This document shows positions 1 to 8,821 of a stretch of 55,352 nt of DNA, in pieces (position 1 is the stretch's first letter; each line of letters begins with the position of its first letter). The stretch is from UBA7803 sp041686955 (GTDB lineage: Bacteria; Pseudomonadota; Gammaproteobacteria; Pseudomonadales; Azotimanducaceae): the NCBI GenBank assembly GCA_041686955.1, contig JAWLCV010000023.1:1-55352 (forward strand). The letters run 5' to 3'. The notes beneath the pieces were generated by a model. It saw nothing but the letters and a program-made list of their open reading frames with translations. It was not told the DNA's origin and made no database searches. The position numbers and the translations under genes are program-made.

Positions 1-1041
1 CCACTGGACGTACGGCGTGCCGCCGGTGCCCAGCGGATCCGCTTCCTTCTCGGCGATGTAGCGGCGTGCCCAGCCGTAGTGCACGCCGCGGAACTCGGCT
101 AGGGCCTCCATGGCGGCGTCGAAGACCTGCGGCGAGGCCACGTGGCGGATGTCCGGAAAGGCGTCGACCCGCTCCAGCAGCGCGCGGTGAGCGTGCGGCA
201 TGTAGCGCCGCATGTCCGCCACGTGCCGGGTCAGGTCGCTCGGCTCGTGAGGAATCTTGAAGAACGCCACCAGCAGAGGCACCACGCTGCTCTGGGCGCC
301 GGTCTCGCCGCGAAAGCTCATGGGCGCCCGCTCCAGGCCCTGGTAGACCACGTTGTCGAAGTAACGGATGTAGGGCCGGAACGTCCGGTAGTACAGGTCG
401 GGCGACATGTGCTCGGGGATGCGCCGGAGCACGCCGGTCTGAGCCTCCACCGTGCGGCGGATACGGTTCACCGCCTCGTCCACCCGGGCACGATCTCGCC
501 AGGCGTTCTGCTCCTCGAGCCCGAGCACCGCATCGACGATGGCGCCCGCCCGAACCTCGATGTCCACGTGGACGAGGATGAACCAGTGCTCGTCGTAGAG
601 CTCGACGAAGTTCTGGATCGTGTCGATGTTGCCGAGCGCCACCGGCCCTTCCGGGTCGAGGCGCCGCCAGTTGTGCAGCGCGTAGCCGTCGTAGCTCAGG
701 ATCGGCGGCCGGTCGAGGTCTGCCGTCACCGCGCACAGGGGGGCTGCAATGTTGCGCGGCAGGACCCGCACCGGCGGTGCGCCGATCTGGTTGACGTAGG
801 CCGACGCCAGGAAGCCCACCCGCAGGTAGTAGAGATGAGCCTGGCGCTCGCCGTCGGGCCCGGGCGGCCGCTGCCATGGGGGAATCTCCAGCGCGTCGGC
901 CCAGCGCCGGAACTCCGGGTCCTTCAGCCGCGCCGGCAGCTCCGCGCCCAGCCGGTCGAGGAGGGTGTAGGGGGAGCCCTCCGGAAACGCCGTGAGCGGA
1001 TCCGGATCGGGCAGGAACCCACGCTTGCGAAGCACGTCCAT
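1..1041 (-). CDS. Indoleamine 2,3-dioxygenase family heme protein (3' end cut by window)
   Basis: The minus strand reads 347 codons from ATG 1041 to base 1 without a stop, so the C-terminus (perhaps 30-50 residues) lies outside. The fragment carries the IDO-family signature: FRPYIRYFDN near 221-230, SFRGETGAQSS at 242-252, DMRRYMPHAHR at 276-286, and a late GTGGT at 338-342. His321 in FRGVHYGW sits where the proximal heme ligand (His346 of human IDO1) is expected. Family members open the indole ring of tryptophan with dioxygen to give N-formylkynurenine; substrate here is inferred. The gene follows the tryptophanase gene by 111 bp on the same strand. No kynurenine formamidase or kynureninase is visible in the window. 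A start without a strong ribosome site was accepted because the family N-terminus (GFLPDPDPL) begins right after it. Confidence 0.85.
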   Translation of the reverse strand, partial: MDVLRKRGFLPDPDPLTAFPEGSPYTLLDRLGAELPARLKDPEFRRWADALEIPPWQRPPGPDGERQAHLYYLRVGFLASAYVNQIGAPPVRVLPRNIAAPLCAVTADLDRPPILSYDGYALHNWRRLDPEGPVALGNIDTIQNFVELYDEHWFILVHVDIEVRAGAIVDAVLGLEEQNAWRDRARVDEAVNRIRRTVEAQTGVLRRIPEHMSPDLYYRTFRPYIRYFDNVVYQGLERAPMSFRGETGAQSSVVPLLVAFFKIPHEPSDLTRHVADMRRYMPHAHRALLERVDAFPDIRHVASPQVFDAAMEALAEFRGVHYGWARRYIAEKEADPLGTGGTPYVQW

Positions 1042-1131
1042 GGAAGAGCCGTCGTCCGCCTGTAGTAGGTTGGATCTTCGCGCGTTGGGGAAGTTTTGCC
1101 TTGACGATTGGCGGCTGGAGGCCCGGGCGTG

Positions 1132-1150
1132 CGCGGCACGGCGTGCCGCG
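1132..1150 (-). terminator. Perfect GC hairpin just after the tryptophanase stop
   Basis: An 8-bp perfect inverted repeat (CGCGGCAC / GTGCCGCG, 3-nt loop) begins two bases past the tryptophanase stop codon, inside the 111-bp gap before the dioxygenase gene. No T-run follows on the minus strand, so it is not a classical intrinsic terminator. It could be an mRNA-stabilising 3' hairpin or a Rho-linked terminator that uncouples the two genes. Confidence 0.4.
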
Positions 1151-1152
1151 GA

Positions 1153-2520
1153 TTACAGCGGCGCCAGGGTGGCGGTGAAGTGCCGCAGGAACTTCGGCGC
1201 CGACACGATCCGGTAGCCGCAGAGCCCCTCGCGGGCCGCGGCGACGGCTTCGGCGATCTCCAGCACGTAATCCATGTGGGACTGGGTGTAGACCCGCCGG
1301 GGGATCGCCAGGCGCACCAGTTCCAGGGCCGCGGTACGTTCGACGCCGGTGGCGGGGTCGGCGCCGCCGAACATCAGGGTGCCGATCTCCACCGAGCGGA
1401 TGCCGCCGGCCAGGTACAGCTCGCAGGCGAGCGCGTGGCCGGGAAAGGCCTGGGGCGGTATGTGGGGCAGAAACCGGCCGGCGTCCACATACACCGCGTG
1501 ACCGCCCGGGGGCCGGACGATGGGGAAGCCCAGCCGGGTCAGGCCGTCGCCCAGATAGCGGGTGGAGGCCAGCCGGTACTCCAGGTAGTGCTCGTCCACC
1601 ACCTCCTCCAGGCCCACGGCGATGGCGTCCAGGTCGCGGCCGGCCAGGCCGCCGTAGGTGGGAAAGCCTTCCGCGAGCAGCAGCAGCTCCTGTTCCTGCT
1701 GCGCCAGATCGTCGTCGTTGGTGGCGAGAAAGCCGCCGATGTTGGCCAGGCCGTCCTTCTTGGCGCTGAAGGTGGCGCCGTCGGCCAGGGAGAACATCTC
1801 CCGGGCGATCTCCTCCACGCTGCGGTGGCTCTGGCCCGGCTCGCGCAGCTTCACCAGGTAGGCGTTCTCGGCGAACCGGCAGGCGTCCAGGTAGAACGGC
1901 ACGCCCCGCTCGCGGCACAGGGCGCTGGCCTCCTGCAGGTTCGAAAGGGAGACCGGCTGACCGCCGCCGGAATTGTTGGTGATGGTGACGATGACGCAGG
2001 CCACCTGGGCGTCCTCGTCCAGCAGCCGGCGCAGTCGCCCGACGTCGATGTTGCCCTTGAACGGCGCCTCGCGGTCCGGCTCCAGGGCCTCCGGCACCGG
2101 CAGATCCACCCCCCGGCCGCCGAGCTGCTCCACGTTGGCCCGGGTGGTGTCGAACAGGGTGTTGGAGGCCACGGTCCGGCCGGCCACGCCGAGACACGAG
2201 AAGAGGATGCGCTCCGCGGCCCGGCCCTGGTGGGTGGGGATGACGTGGCGGAAGCCGGTGAGCGCCTTCACGCGCTTTTCGAACCGGTACCAGGAGCGCG
2301 CGCCGGCGTAGGATTCGTCCCCGCGCATCATCGCCGCCCACTGCTCCGCCGACATGGCGCCGGTGCCGGAGTCGGTGAGGAGGTCGATGAGGATGTCCTC
2401 AGCGCGCACCGCGAACAGGTTGTACCCCGCGGCCTTCAGTATCTCCTCCCGCTCGGGCCGCGAGGTCAGGCGCAACGGCTCCACGGTCTTGATGCGGAAA
2501 GGCTCGATGATGGTCTTCAC
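1153..2520 (-). CDS. tnaA: Tryptophanase (tryptophan indole-lyase)
   Basis: This 455-residue PLP enzyme belongs to the tryptophanase / tyrosine phenol-lyase family, which beta-eliminates aromatic amino acids to pyruvate and ammonia plus indole or phenol. The PLP lysine motif SAKKD is at 252-256 (Lys255 probably forms the Schiff base). Specificity positions read as tryptophanase: Asp124 in FDTT (E. coli Asp137; Thr in the phenol-lyase), Val377 and Ile379 in SVEIG (Met and Arg381 in the phenol-lyase), and His447 in LRHFTA (Phe448 in the phenol-lyase). The start is GTG 2520, preceded by AGGAG at good spacing. It lies 64 bp downstream of the last mrp gene on the same strand, so read-through from that operon is possible. 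No TnaC-like leader peptide or tnaB transporter is adjacent. Confidence 0.88.
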   Translation of the reverse strand: MKTIIEPFRIKTVEPLRLTSRPEREEILKAAGYNLFAVRAEDILIDLLTDSGTGAMSAEQWAAMMRGDESYAGARSWYRFEKRVKALTGFRHVIPTHQGRAAERILFSCLGVAGRTVASNTLFDTTRANVEQLGGRGVDLPVPEALEPDREAPFKGNIDVGRLRRLLDEDAQVACVIVTITNNSGGGQPVSLSNLQEASALCRERGVPFYLDACRFAENAYLVKLREPGQSHRSVEEIAREMFSLADGATFSAKKDGLANIGGFLATNDDDLAQQEQELLLLAEGFPTYGGLAGRDLDAIAVGLEEVVDEHYLEYRLASTRYLGDGLTRLGFPIVRPPGGHAVYVDAGRFLPHIPPQAFPGHALACELYLAGGIRSVEIGTLMFGGADPATGVERTAALELVRLAIPRRVYTQSHMDYVLEIAEAVAAAREGLCGYRIVSAPKFLRHFTATLAPL

Positions 2521-2551
2521 ACGCTCTCCTCGGGTCCGGGACGGTCTGCGC

Positions 2552-2584
2552 CTGGCGAGCCGCTGGCGAGCCGCTGGCGAGCTG
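2552..2584. repeat. Three tandem 11-bp repeats
   Basis: CTGGCGAGCCG occurs three times head to tail (the last copy ends CTG) between the stop of the third MrpD-like gene and the tryptophanase start. The copies fill half of a 64-bp gap and end directly at the mrp stop codon. They do not form a hairpin. They look like a slippage-type direct repeat. Confidence 0.7.
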
Positions 2585-4267
2585 CTAAAGGTAATACACC
2601 ACCACGTAGCCCGTCAGCATGACGGCCACCCACAGGGCGGTGGTGCCGATCTGCCAGGAGCGCCCCAGGGTGCCGGTGGGCCCGAGGACCTCTTGCAGCA
2701 CCCGGCTGAAGTTCCGGCGGGTGCCCGCGGCCCGGGTCCCGAATGCCTGCCGCGCCCGCTCCAGGGCGCCGGTGCCCGCCTCCCAGGCCACCGGCAGGGC
2801 GCGCCGCCAGAGCCAGTCCACGTCCAGGGTGATGGTCAGGGTGCGCTGCATCCACGGCAGCATGAGGAAGAAGGCGAGCCCGGAGAACAGCAGGAGCTGC
2901 AGATAGAAGACCACCTTCGACGCCCCGTAGGGCTGGTAGTCCACCGGGTAGGGGAGCAGCGCGTACAGCGGTCCCGGAAACATCCCGAGCAGCAGACACG
3001 CGGCAGCCATGAGGATCATGGCGGCGCTCATGTTCCACGGGGCGTCGGGAGGTCGGAGCCCCGAGTCCTTCTGGAAGAACACGAACCAGGGGAACTTGAT
3101 GCCGGCGTGCAGGAACACGCCGGCGGAGGCCGCGGCGAGCAGGAAATACACCACTGTCATGTGCTCGAGATAGGCCGCCTCGGAGATCATGGACTTGGTG
3201 GTGAAGCCCGAGGTGAGGGGGAAGCTCGAGATGGCCAGCGCGCCGATGATGCCGCAGATGGTGGTGACCGGCATGGTGCGGTACAGGCCGCCGAGGCTCG
3301 AGCACAGGTTCTCGCCGGTGCGGTAGATCACCGCGCCCGCGCTCATGAACAGCAGGGCCTTGTAGATGATGTGGGCGAAGGCGTGGGCGGCGGCGCCGTT
3401 CAACGCCATCTCGGTGCCGATGCCCACAGCGCAGACCATGAAGCCCACCTGGTTGACCACCGAGTACGCCAGGATGCGCCGCACGTCGTTCTCGAGCAGG
3501 GCGTAGATGATGCCGTAGAAGATCATCACCAGCCCGATGGGCACCAGCACGCCCGTGCCCGGAAACAGCAGGATCAGCGCAAGGATCGCGGTCTTGGTGG
3601 TGAACGCCGACAGGAACACGGAGCCCGTGGGGCTGGAGGCGGGATAGGCGTCCGGCAGCCAGGCGGAGATGGGGAAGGCGGCCACGTTGACCAGCACGCC
3701 GATGAGCAGCATCCAGGTATCGAAGTTGTGCAGGCTCATGGGCACGAGGTCGATGGAGCCGGTGTGCACCATGACCCCTTCGATGCCCACCTTGAGCACC
3801 ACGCCGCCCACCAGGTGCACCACCGCGTAACGGATCCCCGCGGCCCGGGCGCGGGGACTCTCGCCGCACCACACCACCACGGTGGAGAAGATGGCCATCA
3901 GCTCCCAGTAGATGAACAGGGTGATCAGGTCGCCGGCGAAGGAGACCCCCACGGCACCGGCGGCGTAGGCATGGGCGGCGCTGAGCTCGTACCAGCGCGC
4001 CTGGCGGAAGGCGAATAAGGCGCCGGCGAACGCCATGAAGGCGAATATGGTGGCGAACAGGCGCCGCACCGGGCTGCCTTCCACCGGCTCGAGGCCGTAG
4101 TCGAGAAAGTGCACCGTCGCGGCCACGCCGTCGGGGACCTGCCAGACGAAATACAGGGTGAGCAGCGGTGCTGCCAGCACCACGGTGTCACGCAGCCGGC
4201 CGCGGGTCACCGCCGCGAGGGCGGCGCCGGCCAGCAGTACCAGGGCGGGCGGGAAGACCTCAAGCAT
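2585..4267 (-). CDS. MrpD/NuoL-like proton-translocating antiporter subunit (third paralogue, D3)
   Basis: This 560-residue polytopic membrane protein is the last gene of the mrp operon. It shows the proton-pumping subunit fold: FIYWELMAIFS near 118-127 with Glu122 (the TM5 glutamate), then AAFPISAWLPDAYPASSPTGS at about 196-216. The TM7 lysine that precedes this motif in MrpD and NuoL (G-K-x-A) is replaced by Asn194, while Lys225 (TTKT) in the next helix is kept. It is longer than its two paralogues; residues after about 480 form an extra C-terminal tail with a final membrane helix. It overlaps the upstream small-protein gene by 8 bp. It probably contributes a modified proton path rather than being a plain MrpD duplicate; that is inference. 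Confidence 0.82.
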   Translation of the reverse strand: MLEVFPPALVLLAGAALAAVTRGRLRDTVVLAAPLLTLYFVWQVPDGVAATVHFLDYGLEPVEGSPVRRLFATIFAFMAFAGALFAFRQARWYELSAAHAYAAGAVGVSFAGDLITLFIYWELMAIFSTVVVWCGESPRARAAGIRYAVVHLVGGVVLKVGIEGVMVHTGSIDLVPMSLHNFDTWMLLIGVLVNVAAFPISAWLPDAYPASSPTGSVFLSAFTTKTAILALILLFPGTGVLVPIGLVMIFYGIIYALLENDVRRILAYSVVNQVGFMVCAVGIGTEMALNGAAAHAFAHIIYKALLFMSAGAVIYRTGENLCSSLGGLYRTMPVTTICGIIGALAISSFPLTSGFTTKSMISEAAYLEHMTVVYFLLAAASAGVFLHAGIKFPWFVFFQKDSGLRPPDAPWNMSAAMILMAAACLLLGMFPGPLYALLPYPVDYQPYGASKVVFYLQLLLFSGLAFFLMLPWMQRTLTITLDVDWLWRRALPVAWEAGTGALERARQAFGTRAAGTRRNFSRVLQEVLGPTGTLGRSWQIGTTALWVAVMLTGYVVVYYL

Positions 4268-4502
4268 CGTAGTAGCGATCCGAGCGCTTCAGCATCACCC
4301 CAAGCGCCTTGGCGAACAGCACCATCAGCACGCAGGAGCCGAAGCCGAACACGGCGGCGAAGCCGAACCAGCCGTCGATGCCGAAGTGCCCCTCCACCTC
4401 GAAGACGAGCTGGGCGAGCACCGTGAGGGCGAGGGCCACGGCGAAGCCGATCCACAGCTTGCGGATGGTCTCCGGCCGCGAAAGCCGGGATGGTTCGGTC
4501 AT
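4260..4502 (-). CDS. Small two-helix membrane protein inside the mrp operon
   Basis: This 80-residue protein starts at ATG 4502 behind a strong GAGGAGG site and overlaps the following MrpD-like gene by 8 bp. Two hydrophobic helices are visible, about residues 16-34 and 45-68, and the tail is basic then tyrosine-rich (LKRSDRYYDA). I do not recognise a named family. Its fixed place between two MrpD-like genes suggests an accessory subunit of the antiporter, not an independent function. Confidence 0.75.
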   Translation of the reverse strand: MTEPSRLSRPETIRKLWIGFAVALALTVLAQLVFEVEGHFGIDGWFGFAAVFGFGSCVLMVLFAKALGVMLKRSDRYYDA

Positions 4503-4529
4503 GACGGATTCCTCCTCATGGCAGAGCGT

Positions 4530-5981
4530 CTACGGCAGGGCCACGATCTGGCGCTCCAGCCGCACCACCGGCTCGTTGTAGAAGAACAGGAGCAGGGTCA
4601 ACGCCGCCGTGGTGCACACCGCGGCTACCACGGGCCAGGGCGCCTCGCCGTGCTCCTTCTTCGGTGTCACCGTCTCCGGCTGAAACCACGCGGCATAGAC
4701 GATGGGCAGAAAGTAGGCCGCGTTCAGCATGGTGCTGGTGATGATGGTGAAGATCGCCACGTAGTTGTCCCCCTGGAACGCGCCGGCCAGGATGTACCAC
4801 TTGGAGACGAAGCCGGCGGTGGGCGGGACGCCGATCATGCTGAGCGCGCCGATGGTGAATGCCGCCAGGGTCCACGGCATGCGCCGGGCGATGCCGCCGA
4901 GCTGGTGGAGCTCGGTCTTCTTCGAGGCCGTGTAGATGGCGCCGGCGGCGAAGAACAGGGTGATCTTGCCGAAGGCGTGAGCCACGATGTGCACCGCGGC
5001 GCCGATCTCCGAGAGCGGCTTCAGCACCGCTGCGGCCAGCACCACGTAGGCGAGCTGGCCGATGGTGGAGTAGGCGAGCAGGCGCTTGAGGTTGGTCTGA
5101 CGCAGCGCCACCAGGCTCGCCGCCACCACCGTGAACGCGGCGGCGTAAAGCAGCCACGCGGAGCTCGGGGTGGAGAACAGGTAGTCCATCCCGAAGACGT
5201 AGACGATCACCTTGAGGATGGTGAAAACGCCGGCCTTCACCACGGCGACTGCGTGCAGGAGCGCGCTCACCGGGGTGGGCGCCACCATGGCTGCGGGCAG
5301 CCAGCGGTGGACGGGCATCACCGCGGCCTTGCCGATGCCGAATACGTAGAGGGCGAGCAGCAGCCCCACCGCCGGACCGGTCACCCGTTCCGCCAGAATG
5401 CCGCCGGGAGCGAACTCCAGGGTGCCGGCCGCCAGGTAGGTCCAGACGATGGCGGGCAGAAACAGGCCGATGGACGTGGTGAGGAGAATGCCCAGGTAGA
5501 CGCGCGCCGAGGCCAGGGTCTCGCTGTCGCCCTTGTGGGAGACCAGCGGATACGTGGCGATGGTGAGCATCTCGTAGAAGAGGAACAGGGTCAGCAGATT
5601 GCCGGCGAAGGCGATGCCCATGGCGGCGGCGATGGAGATGGCGAAGCAGACGTAGAACCGGGTCTGATGCTTCTCGTCGTTGCCGCGCATGTAGCCGATG
5701 GAATAGACGGAGTTGACGATCCACAGCAGCGAGGCGATACCGGCGAACATCATGCCGAGGGGCTCCACCAGGAAGCCGAGCCGGATGCCGGGGAACGGCT
5801 CGCCCAGGGTGATCGACGGCCGGGCCCCGGCGAGCACCTCCGGGATCAGCGCGAACACCACCAGCGCCAGGGCTGCCGCGGTTCCCAGGGTGACGGTTTC
5901 CCGGAGGTTCGGGCGGCGGCCGGTGAGGCCGATGAGCACCGCGCCCACGAGGGGAATGCAGACGGCGAGCAGGGTGTTCAC
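4530..5981 (-). CDS. MrpD-like proton-translocating antiporter subunit (second paralogue, D2)
   Basis: This 483-residue integral membrane protein belongs to the MrpD/NuoL/NuoN family (proton-conducting membrane transporter domain). The TM5 glutamate is Glu137 in LFYEML, the TM7 lysine is Lys218 in GIGKAAVMPVHRWLP, and the classic APTPVSALLHAVAVVKAG helix follows, so all main proton-path residues look intact. Start GTG 5981 overlaps the previous stop as GTGA, which decides it over in-frame upstream codons that lack a membrane-type N-terminus. Together with D1 and D3 it gives the complex three antiporter-type modules. Confidence 0.87.
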   Translation of the reverse strand: MNTLLAVCIPLVGAVLIGLTGRRPNLRETVTLGTAAALALVVFALIPEVLAGARPSITLGEPFPGIRLGFLVEPLGMMFAGIASLLWIVNSVYSIGYMRGNDEKHQTRFYVCFAISIAAAMGIAFAGNLLTLFLFYEMLTIATYPLVSHKGDSETLASARVYLGILLTTSIGLFLPAIVWTYLAAGTLEFAPGGILAERVTGPAVGLLLALYVFGIGKAAVMPVHRWLPAAMVAPTPVSALLHAVAVVKAGVFTILKVIVYVFGMDYLFSTPSSAWLLYAAAFTVVAASLVALRQTNLKRLLAYSTIGQLAYVVLAAAVLKPLSEIGAAVHIVAHAFGKITLFFAAGAIYTASKKTELHQLGGIARRMPWTLAAFTIGALSMIGVPPTAGFVSKWYILAGAFQGDNYVAIFTIITSTMLNAAYFLPIVYAAWFQPETVTPKKEHGEAPWPVVAAVCTTAALTLLLFFYNEPVVRLERQIVALP

Positions 5982-7480
5982 GGCCCCGCTCCCAGCAGCA
6001 GCGCCGCGGCGTTTTGCGCGAGCTCCAACGGCAGACCCGGCACCAGCCCGAAGTAGACGTTGCCGAGCGCCGCGGCCCACAGCACCAGCAGCGGGCCCAA
6101 CGGCGCTTCACCGCCCGCACCGGAGGTCTCCAGCGGCGTGCCGAAGTAGGCGGGCTCCAGCACGCGCCACAGATACGCCAGCGCCATCAGCGAGCTCACC
6201 AGGATCACCGCCGCCAGGAGGATTCCCAGGGCACCCTGGGCGAAGGCGGCGCTCAGCAGATACCACTTGCTGACGAACCCGGCAGTGCCCGGTATCCCCA
6301 CCAGGCTCGCGGCCGCCAGGGCGAAGGCCGCCATGGTCCAGGGCATGCGGCGGCCGATGCCGTCGATGTGGATCAGGTCGAAGCTGATGAGCCGCTGGCT
6401 CATCAGCACCACGGCCAGGAACAGGGTGCCCTTGGCCAGGGCGTGATTGAACATGTGCAGCACCCCGGCGCTGAGCCCGGCGGCGTCCACCAGCCCGGCC
6501 CCCAGCACGATGTAACCGATCTGGGCGACGGAGGAATAGCCGAGCAGGCGTTTCAGGTTGCTCTCGAACAGCGCCACCGCCGAGCCGAACAGCACGCCGG
6601 CCACCGCCAGGGGCAGCACGAAATCGGCGAACTGCTCGGCGTGGGGCGGCAGATTGTGCTGAAACACCACGAAATCGAACCGCAGCAGCACGTACAGGGC
6701 GACCTTGGTGGAGCTCGCGGCAATGAAGGTGGTCACGGCGTGGGGCGCGTAGGCGTAGGCGTTGGGCAGCCACACATGGAGGGGGAACACGGCCGCCTTC
6801 AGCGCCAGGCCCACGGTGATGAAGCCCGCCGCCACCAGCACGGGCGCGCGCGCGGGCACGTCCGCCATGCGCGCTTCCATGTCGGCGAAGTTGAGGGTGC
6901 CGGTCATCATGTACACCAGGCCGACGCCGATGAGATAGAACGTGGCCCCCACGGTGCCCATGATCAGGTACTTGAATACCGACGTCAGGGCGCGCCGGTC
7001 CTGGCCGCCGGCGATGAGCACGTAGGTGGCGAGGGACGATATCTCCATGAACACGAAGACATTGAAGGCGTCTCCGGTGACGGCGATGCCGGCGAGGCCG
7101 GCCACGGCGGTGAGCCAGGCGGCGTAGAACAGCGGCTGCCGGTGGAGCTCCATGGTCCGCGCCACATCGCGGCGGCCGGCGAGGAGCGCCACCGTGGACG
7201 AGCCGGTAATGAGCAGCAGCACCAGCGCGCTCAGGCTGTCCACCGCCAGCTCGATGCCGTAGGGGGCCGCCCAGCCGCCCATCTCGTAGCGGAGCACGCC
7301 GCCGGTCCCCGAACCCGCCAGCACGGCCGCGGTGAGGGCGATGGCGATGGCGAAGGCGGTGGCGCTGGCTGCGGTGGCGGCAGCCCAGGCCAGGTCCCTG
7401 GGCCGCAGCACGGCAGCGATGGGGGCCGTGAGCAGCGGCACCACCACCTGTAGTGCGGGCAGGTGATCGACGAGGGTCAT
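5978..7480 (-). CDS. mrpD: Na+/H+ antiporter subunit D (MrpD, D1)
   Basis: This 500-residue membrane protein is the most canonical MrpD of the three. Glu146 (VFMEISSL), Lys228 (LALKAAVFPLHVWLP) and Lys259 (SSTKV) match the conserved charged residues of the antiporter proton channel. It directly follows mrpC with an ATGA overlap, as in standard mrp operons. In Mrp complexes MrpD works with the other subunits in the inner membrane to exchange cytoplasmic Na+ (or other monovalent cations) for protons, supporting pH and salt homeostasis. Confidence 0.92.
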   Translation of the reverse strand: MTLVDHLPALQVVVPLLTAPIAAVLRPRDLAWAAATAASATAFAIAIALTAAVLAGSGTGGVLRYEMGGWAAPYGIELAVDSLSALVLLLITGSSTVALLAGRRDVARTMELHRQPLFYAAWLTAVAGLAGIAVTGDAFNVFVFMEISSLATYVLIAGGQDRRALTSVFKYLIMGTVGATFYLIGVGLVYMMTGTLNFADMEARMADVPARAPVLVAAGFITVGLALKAAVFPLHVWLPNAYAYAPHAVTTFIAASSTKVALYVLLRFDFVVFQHNLPPHAEQFADFVLPLAVAGVLFGSAVALFESNLKRLLGYSSVAQIGYIVLGAGLVDAAGLSAGVLHMFNHALAKGTLFLAVVLMSQRLISFDLIHIDGIGRRMPWTMAAFALAAASLVGIPGTAGFVSKWYLLSAAFAQGALGILLAAVILVSSLMALAYLWRVLEPAYFGTPLETSGAGGEAPLGPLLVLWAAALGNVYFGLVPGLPLELAQNAAALLLGAGP

Positions 7481-7836
7481 GAGCGGCGGTCCATCCGCCG
7501 GATCTGGTTGTCCTCGATGCTGTCGTACTCCTCGCGGATGCGCACGACGATGGCGAGTCCCAGGGCCATGGTGGCGATTCCGACCACGATGGCGGTGAGA
7601 ATCAGCACCTGGGGCAGGGGGTTGGCGTATATCTGATCCACGGCCTCCGGTCGGATGATGGGTGCGGTGCCGCCCTCCCGGGTCGACATGGTGATGTAGA
7701 GCAGGAACACGGCGGACTGGAAGATCGACAGACCCAGCAGCTTCTTGATCAGGTTCTGCTTGGCCACCAGCGCATAGAAGCCGGTCATCAGCAGCACGGC
7801 GAACACCAGGTAGTGAAAGTGACCGATCAGCTCCAC
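7477..7836 (-). CDS. mrpC: Na+/H+ antiporter subunit C (MrpC, NuoK-like)
   Basis: This 119-residue protein has three predicted membrane helices and the NuoK/MrpC pattern, including NPLPQVLILTAIVVGIAT near residues 71-88, which is the family hallmark. Its start is GTG 7836, two bases after the preceding stop. The stop overlaps mrpD as ATGA. The tail (residues 98-119) is charged and cytoplasmic. Role: small membrane subunit between the MrpB-type and MrpD-type parts of the complex. Confidence 0.9.
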   Translation of the reverse strand: MELIGHFHYLVFAVLLMTGFYALVAKQNLIKKLLGLSIFQSAVFLLYITMSTREGGTAPIIRPEAVDQIYANPLPQVLILTAIVVGIATMALGLAIVVRIREEYDSIEDNQIRRMDRRS

Positions 7837-7838
7837 GG

Positions 7839-8819
7839 CTACTGATCCCGGGCCGCGAACGCGTGGTAGATCGCGAGCAGCACCCCCGTGACGGTGAGCC
7901 CCACGCCCAGCTCGATCACCAGAACACCCAGGTGCTGGCCCTCCACCGGCTCCGCGGCGAGCACCGAGTAGTCCAGGAACGCGCCGCCGAGAAGCATGCA
8001 GACCACCCCAACGGCGCCGAACAGCAGCGTGCCGGTGACCGCCATGGTCACCAGCAGACGCGGCGGCATCAGTTTCAGCGCGGCGCGCTCGCCCTCGATG
8101 ATGGAGTGGAGAATCATGCCGGCGGCTATCAGGGCACCGGCCTGGAAACCGCCTCCGGGACCGAAGTCGCCGTGAAACTGCACGTAAAGCCCGAACAGCA
8201 CGATGAACGGGATCAACATGCGGCTGACCACCTTGGGGATCAGGTGATGCTTCAGACCTTCCTGGGGGCGCGGTTCCGGGTCCTTGGCGAGCAGCCGGTC
8301 GCGGCCCGCGCCCAGGGTGAAGAGCACGCCGATGCCGGCGATGAGGATGACGAACGCCTCGCCCAGCGTGTCGTAGCCGCGAAAGCTGGCGAGCACGGCC
8401 GTGACTACGTTGGGAACCCCCACGTACTCGGCGGTGTTCTCGAGGTACCAGGGCGAGACGTGCTGGTGCACGGGCGCCTGGGGGTCGCCCAGGTTCGGCG
8501 CGTCGATGGTGGCGAAGACGATCACCGCCACGTTGGCGGCCACCGCGGTGAGGGCGAGCCACCGGCGGCGGCTGCGAGCGCGTTCCCGGGTGGGGGTCAG
8601 GGTAAGCGCGCCGAGCAGGAGCACCGTGGCCACCCCGGCGCCCACGGCGGCCTCCGTCAGCGCCACGTCGGCGGCATCGAGCACGAAGAAGTTGGCCGCC
8701 ATCAGCAGGCTGAAGATGCCGCTCAGCACCACGGCGGAGAACAGGTCCTCGGAGCGGACGATTGCGATGGCGGTGACCACCAGCAGGGTGAGAAGAAACA
8801 GCGCGAACACCACCACCAT
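7839..8819 (-). CDS. Fused MrpA-C-terminal-like (DUF4040) and MrpB subunit
   Basis: This 326-residue membrane protein joins two parts. Residues about 1-85 are a DUF4040-type segment (LFSAVVLSGIFSLLMAANFF, then DVALTEAAVGAGVATVLLL) that in classical systems forms the end of MrpA. After a linker helix, residues about 180-326 match MrpB, with FHGDFGPGGGFQAGALIA as the conserved core. The large antiporter-like N-terminal half of MrpA is absent from the operon, a layout also known in some group-2-type Mrp systems and in membrane-bound hydrogenases. Start ATG 8819 lies two bases after the mrpG stop. Confidence 0.85.
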   Translation of the reverse strand: MVVVFALFLLTLLVVTAIAIVRSEDLFSAVVLSGIFSLLMAANFFVLDAADVALTEAAVGAGVATVLLLGALTLTPTRERARSRRRWLALTAVAANVAVIVFATIDAPNLGDPQAPVHQHVSPWYLENTAEYVGVPNVVTAVLASFRGYDTLGEAFVILIAGIGVLFTLGAGRDRLLAKDPEPRPQEGLKHHLIPKVVSRMLIPFIVLFGLYVQFHGDFGPGGGFQAGALIAAGMILHSIIEGERAALKLMPPRLLVTMAVTGTLLFGAVGVVCMLLGGAFLDYSVLAAEPVEGQHLGVLVIELGVGLTVTGVLLAIYHAFAARDQ

Positions 8820-8821
8820 GC

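Noticed and set aside
1153..2520. Tyrosine phenol-lyase instead of tryptophanase
   Set aside because: The diagnostic positions (Asp124, Val377, Ile379, His447) are those of tryptophanase; the phenol-lyase Arg381 and Phe448 equivalents are absent.
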